Source: Oscillospiraceae bacterium (lineage in GTDB: Bacteria; Bacillota; Clostridia; Oscillospirales; Ruminococcaceae). Taken from it: a DNA stretch of 6,781 nucleotides. The notes under the pieces were generated by a model. The model did not search any database, had not been told where the DNA came from, and saw nothing but the letters and a program-made list of their open reading frames with translations. A program made the position numbers and the translations under genes. Positions within the stretch are counted from its first letter, which is position 1. Each line of letters begins with the position of its first letter. This document shows positions 3,727-6,781 of the stretch, piece after piece. Location: NCBI GenBank assembly GCA_028694405.1, contig JAQUTM010000123.1, positions 1-6,781 of the forward strand, read 5' to 3'.

Positions 3727-6336
3727 TTAGGCGGTGGCGGTTATGGTCAGTTCGTCGTTTGCCACATCAATTTTAAGCAGCGTGCCCGGTACGGGGTTAT
3801 CTGCAATAATCAAGCGCGCCACCAGGGTTTCTACCTTTTGCTGTAAATAGCGCTTTAGCGGGCGCGCGCCGTAAATGGGGTCATAGCCGTTTTCTACCAC
3901 AACCGCCTTGGCGGCAGGCGTCATCTCTAAGGTTAACTGCTTTGCACGCAACCGCTTTGCAAGGTCTGCCACAAGCAAATCTACAATGGCGGTAATTTCT
4001 GTTTTTGCAAGCGGCTTGTAAAATACAATTTCGTCCAAACGGTTTAAAAATTCCGGTCTAAACTGGGTTTTTAAAAGCGCCTCTACCTGCGCACGCGCCT
4101 CGGCATGTATGTTGCCGTCAGCGTCAATGCCCTCCAAAATATACTGGCTGCCTAAGTTAGATGTCAAAATAATAATGGTGTTTTTAAAGTCTACCGTGCG
4201 GCCTTGGCTGTCGGTAATGCGGCCGTCGTCCAGCACCTGCAATAGCACATTAAATACGTCGGGGTGCGCCTTTTCCACCTCGTCAAACAAAATAACGGCG
4301 TAGGGCTTGCGGCGTACCGCCTCGGTAAGCTGGCCGCCCTCCTCGTAGCCCACATATCCCGGAGGCGCACCGATTAAACGGCTGACGCTATGCTTCTCCA
4401 TGTATTCGCTCATGTCAATGCGTATCATGTTGTGCTCGTCGTCAAACAAAACCTCGGCAAGTGCCTTGGCAAGCTCGGTTTTGCCCACACCCGTAGGCCC
4501 AAGAAACAAAAAGCTGCCCAAGGGACGGTTTTCGTCCTGTATACCTGCACGGCTGCGCAAGATGGCCTCGCTCACCTTTTGCACCGCCTCGTCTTGGCCA
4601 ATCACACGCTGATGCAGCACGCTGTCAAGCAAAAGCAGCTTTTCACGCTCGCCCTCCATCAGCTTGGTTACGGGTATGCCCGTCCAGCGGCTTACAATGC
4701 GGGCAATTTCGTCCTCGGTTACACGGTCTCGCAGCAGGGTGGTGGCGTTTTGCTGGCTTTCCTCTGCCAGTTTTTCCTGCTCCTCCAGCTCCTTTTGCTT
4801 TTGGGGCAGCTTGCCGTATTTCAGCTCGGCTGCCTTGTTTAAGTCGTACTCACGCTCTGCCTTTTCAATTTGGGCGTTTAGCTGCTCCATTTCCTCACGC
4901 AGCTTTTGCACACGGGTAATGCTGTCTTTTTCGTTTTGCCACTTGGCTTTCATGCCTGCAAAGGTCTCGCGCAGGCCGCTTAGTTCCTTTTGAATTTCCG
5001 CCAAGTGCTCCTTGCTCAGGTTGTCTTTTTCCTTTTTCAGGGCAGCTTCTTCAATCTCATGGCGCAAAATGCGGCGGCTGATGTCGTCCATCTCGGCGGG
5101 CATGCTGTCCATCTCGGTGCGCACCAAGGCACACGCCTCATCTACCAAATCGATTGCCTTGTCGGGCAAAAAGCGGTCGGAGATATAGCGGCCCGACAGC
5201 ACGCTGGCGCTAATCAGTGCGGCGTCCTGTATCTTTACGCCGTGAAACACCTCGTACCGCTCCTTCAGCCCGCGCAAAATGGATATGGTATCCTCCACCG
5301 TAGGCTCTGCCACCAGCACCGACTGAAACCGACGCTCCAGCGCGGGGTCTTTTTCAATGTATCGGTGATACTCGTTTAGCGTGGTTGCGCCAATGCAGTG
5401 CAGCTCGCCGCGGGCAAGCATGGGCTTTAGCAGGTTGCCTGCGTCCATTGCGCCGTCCGTTTTACCTGCGCCCACAATGGTGTGTAATTCGTCGATGAAC
5501 AAAATAATTTTGCCCTCGCTCTTTTTCACCTCGGCAAGCACGCTTTTTAAGCGCTCTTCAAATTCGCCGCGATACTTGGCGCCCGCAACAAGGGCACCCA
5601 TGTCCAGGCTAAACACCTTTCTGTCCTTTAGGTTGCTTGGCACGTCGCCGCGCACAATACGCATGGCAAGTCCCTCGGCAATGGCGGTTTTACCAACGCC
5701 CGGCTCGCCAATCAGGCAGGGGTTGTTTTTTGTTTTACGGCTTAAAATGCGTATTACGTTTCGTATTTCGCTGTCGCGTCCAATCACGGGGTCTAGCTTA
5801 TGGGCGCGCGCCAGCTCTACCAGGTCTTGCCCGTATTTTGCCAAAACATCGTAGGTGTCCTCGGGGGTGGCGCTGGTAACGCGCTGGTTGCCGCGCACGG
5901 TTGCCAAGGCTTCCAAAAACTTGTTTTTGGTTATGCTAAATTGGCTTAGTATCTGTTTTACGTCGCCTGCGGCGGTGTCAATCAGCGCAAGCAGCAAGTG
6001 CTCTACGCTTACATATTCGTCCTTCATCTGCTCGGCGGTTTTTTGCGCTTTTACCAAGGTTTGGTCCATCTCGGCAGATACATAAATCTTGTCTGCCTCG
6101 CGCCCGCTGCCCGTAACCGTAGGGATTTTATTCAGCGCCTGCGCCGTGCTTGCCAGCACATTGCCGGGCTCGTGGCCCATTTTCATAAACAGCTGTGGGA
6201 TTAACCCGTTCTCCTGTGCCAGCAAAACATACAACAAATGTGCCTGCTCCAACCTTTGGTTTTGCCGCTCAATGCACAAATTTTGTGCCGCCATTACCGC
6301 CTCTTGGCTTTTCTCGGTAAATTTTGTAAAATCCAT
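3727..6336 (-). CDS. clpB: ATP-dependent disaggregase ClpB (Hsp100 chaperone)
   Basis: 869 residues, normal for ClpB, and complete. The start at 6336 has AAGGAG six bases upstream. The N-terminal Clp repeat domain covers about 1-145. NBD1 carries Walker A GEPGVGKT (210-217), pore loop KYRG (254-257, Y255), Walker B ILFIDE (278-283) and arginine fingers R335/R336. The charged coiled-coil middle domain, which separates ClpB from ClpA and contacts DnaK, spans about 405-530. NBD2 carries Walker A GPTGVGKT (613-620), pore loop GYVG (660-663), Walker B VILFDE (681-686), sensor 1 in LTSN (724-727), NRLDE (765-769) and sensor 2 GARPLKR (823-829). As a hexamer it threads aggregated proteins through its pore together with DnaK/DnaJ/GrpE in the cytoplasm. 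I see no ClpP-binding IGF-type loop. No CIRCE or CtsR box is visible upstream. Confidence 0.98.
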   Translation of the reverse strand: MDFTKFTEKSQEAVMAAQNLCIERQNQRLEQAHLLYVLLAQENGLIPQLFMKMGHEPGNVLASTAQALNKIPTVTGSGREADKIYVSAEMDQTLVKAQKTAEQMKDEYVSVEHLLLALIDTAAGDVKQILSQFSITKNKFLEALATVRGNQRVTSATPEDTYDVLAKYGQDLVELARAHKLDPVIGRDSEIRNVIRILSRKTKNNPCLIGEPGVGKTAIAEGLAMRIVRGDVPSNLKDRKVFSLDMGALVAGAKYRGEFEERLKSVLAEVKKSEGKIILFIDELHTIVGAGKTDGAMDAGNLLKPMLARGELHCIGATTLNEYHRYIEKDPALERRFQSVLVAEPTVEDTISILRGLKERYEVFHGVKIQDAALISASVLSGRYISDRFLPDKAIDLVDEACALVRTEMDSMPAEMDDISRRILRHEIEEAALKKEKDNLSKEHLAEIQKELSGLRETFAGMKAKWQNEKDSITRVQKLREEMEQLNAQIEKAEREYDLNKAAELKYGKLPQKQKELEEQEKLAEESQQNATTLLRDRVTEDEIARIVSRWTGIPVTKLMEGEREKLLLLDSVLHQRVIGQDEAVQKVSEAILRSRAGIQDENRPLGSFLFLGPTGVGKTELAKALAEVLFDDEHNMIRIDMSEYMEKHSVSRLIGAPPGYVGYEEGGQLTEAVRRKPYAVILFDEVEKAHPDVFNVLLQVLDDGRITDSQGRTVDFKNTIIILTSNLGSQYILEGIDADGNIHAEARAQVEALLKTQFRPEFLNRLDEIVFYKPLAKTEITAIVDLLVADLAKRLRAKQLTLEMTPAAKAVVVENGYDPIYGARPLKRYLQQKVETLVARLIIADNPVPGTLLKIDVANDELTITATA

Positions 6337-6352
6337 AACAAACTCCTTCCCA

Positions 6353-6368
6353 CTTGCCCTGTGGCAAG
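6353..6368 (-). promoter_or_regulatory. Hairpin just upstream of the clpB ribosome binding site
   Basis: CTTGCC-CTGT-GGCAAG is a perfect 6-bp stem with a 4-base loop, ending five bases before the CTCCTT complement of the Shine-Dalgarno (6343-6348). It is close enough to affect ribosome access or to be an operator. It does not match CIRCE (TTAGCACTC-N9-GAGTGCTAA) or the CtsR heptad repeat. The weak -10-like TAGAAT (minus strand, near 6373-6378) has no -35 partner. Confidence 0.35.
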
Positions 6369-6399
6369 CCTCATTCTAAAATATTGATTTTCTTTTTGG

Positions 6400-6454
6400 G
6401 GCAGCCCACAAAGCTTAACGCCGCTATGCCCTTGCAAAGGGCTGCCAAAGCAGC
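6400..6454 (-). promoter_or_regulatory. Competing inverted repeats in the clpB leader/intergenic region
   Basis: GGCAGCCC (6400-6407) is the exact complement of GGGCTGCC (6439-6446), forming a possible long-range stem. Two local hairpins use the same bases: GCCCTT-GCA-AAGGGC (6428-6442) and GCTGC-CAAA-GCAGC (6441-6454). They cannot all form together. None is followed by a T-tract on the minus strand, so the upstream gene shows no clear terminator and may read through into clpB. Confidence 0.35.
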
Positions 6455-6483
6455 GCCGCCTGTACGCGCCCTAAAGCTTATAC

Positions 6484-6781
6484 TTATAGTAAAGGTAAAC
6501 TGTTTTTATGCTTTTTGTAAATATTTGTTACCGCCTGCTGCTGTGCGTTTTGGGGTAAAAAGGCAAAATAGGCTTTTAAAGCGCTGTCAAACACCTGCAA
6601 ATATCCCGATATCGCCTGTCCCAGTGCCTCCTCGTCCATCTGCTGTATGCCTGCGCTTGCCTGCAAGGGCCGCGTAAAGCGCGTTGGCTCCATCAGACAG
6701 CCCGCTTTTGGCGCGCGGTTTGCCTCTTGCTCCAACCTACACCAAATGCGCACAAAATCTTCAAAATAAACAAGCAGCTGT
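6484..6781 (-). CDS. C-terminal part of an unidentified protein (partial)
   Basis: The frame is open from the right edge with no in-frame stop, so the gene continues outside the window; 98 codons are visible, ending in TAA at 6486-6484. The visible part begins QLLVYFEDFVRIWCRLEQEA and ends YKKHKNSLPLL. It is hydrophilic to amphipathic and apparently all-helical, with no membrane segment, signal or recognisable motif. A GTG at 6753 could be read as a start, but the reading frame and protein character continue upstream of it and no ribosome site precedes it. I do not recognise the family. It is 147 bp upstream of clpB in the same direction; co-transcription is possible, but a functional link is not implied. 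Confidence 0.7.
   Translation of the reverse strand, partial: QLLVYFEDFVRIWCRLEQEANRAPKAGCLMEPTRFTRPLQASAGIQQMDEEALGQAISGYLQVFDSALKAYFAFLPQNAQQQAVTNIYKKHKNSLPLL

Noticed and set aside
4109..6085. Several plus-strand reading frames inside clpB
   Set aside because: They are antisense shadows of a complete, motif-intact clpB and lack ribosome sites.
6411..6480. AAAGCTTA at both ends of a 70-bp segment upstream of clpB, as possible insertion footprints
   Set aside because: The shared core AAGCTT is a 6-bp palindrome that occurs easily by chance, and nothing between the copies resembles a mobile element.

Overview
The window looks like chromosomal DNA of a Firmicute, most likely a gut-type Clostridium relative (order Oscillospirales is my guess from protein style, codon use and Shine-Dalgarno spacing; no rRNA or marker gene confirms it). 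It joins what looks like the edge of a mobile or formerly mobile element (left, about 1-3050) to an ordinary housekeeping locus (right, clpB and a partial gene).

Left part, minus strand: the first 23 codons of a protein resembling the N-terminus of phage/plasmid replisome-organiser proteins run off the left edge. Upstream of it lie a minus-strand terminator hairpin, about 400 bp without a convincing gene, a second terminator candidate and an 80-residue zinc-ribbon protein. Positions 733-936 form a compact divergent control region. It holds a textbook minus-strand sigma-A promoter (TTGAAA, 17 bp, TATAAT), an overlapping plus-strand promoter, and three related palindromic sites built on GTTTAA-CTTA-TTAAAC.

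Left part, plus strand: the control region is followed by an XRE-family repressor and, 6 bp later, an ImmA/IrrE metallopeptidase (HExxH). This is the repressor/anti-repressor pair known from integrative elements and phages. Two integral membrane proteins follow in the same direction: one resembles the CrtO-like acyltransferase family and has an ambiguous start, and the other is an uncharacterised 171-residue protein. A repressor facing early genes with a replication gene further along is the usual mobile-element switch layout; here that is inference from layout.

Middle, 3049-3726: no protein gene. It holds two copies of a composite repeat whose core is an imperfect 13-bp tandem repeat (4 units in the first copy, about 15 in the second), then a strong bidirectional terminator between the converging plus-strand operon and clpB.

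Right part, minus strand: a complete clpB (869 residues) with all AAA+ motifs intact, a 147-bp leader with several inverted repeats but no recognisable CIRCE or CtsR box, and the C-terminal 98 codons of an unidentified gene running off the right edge.
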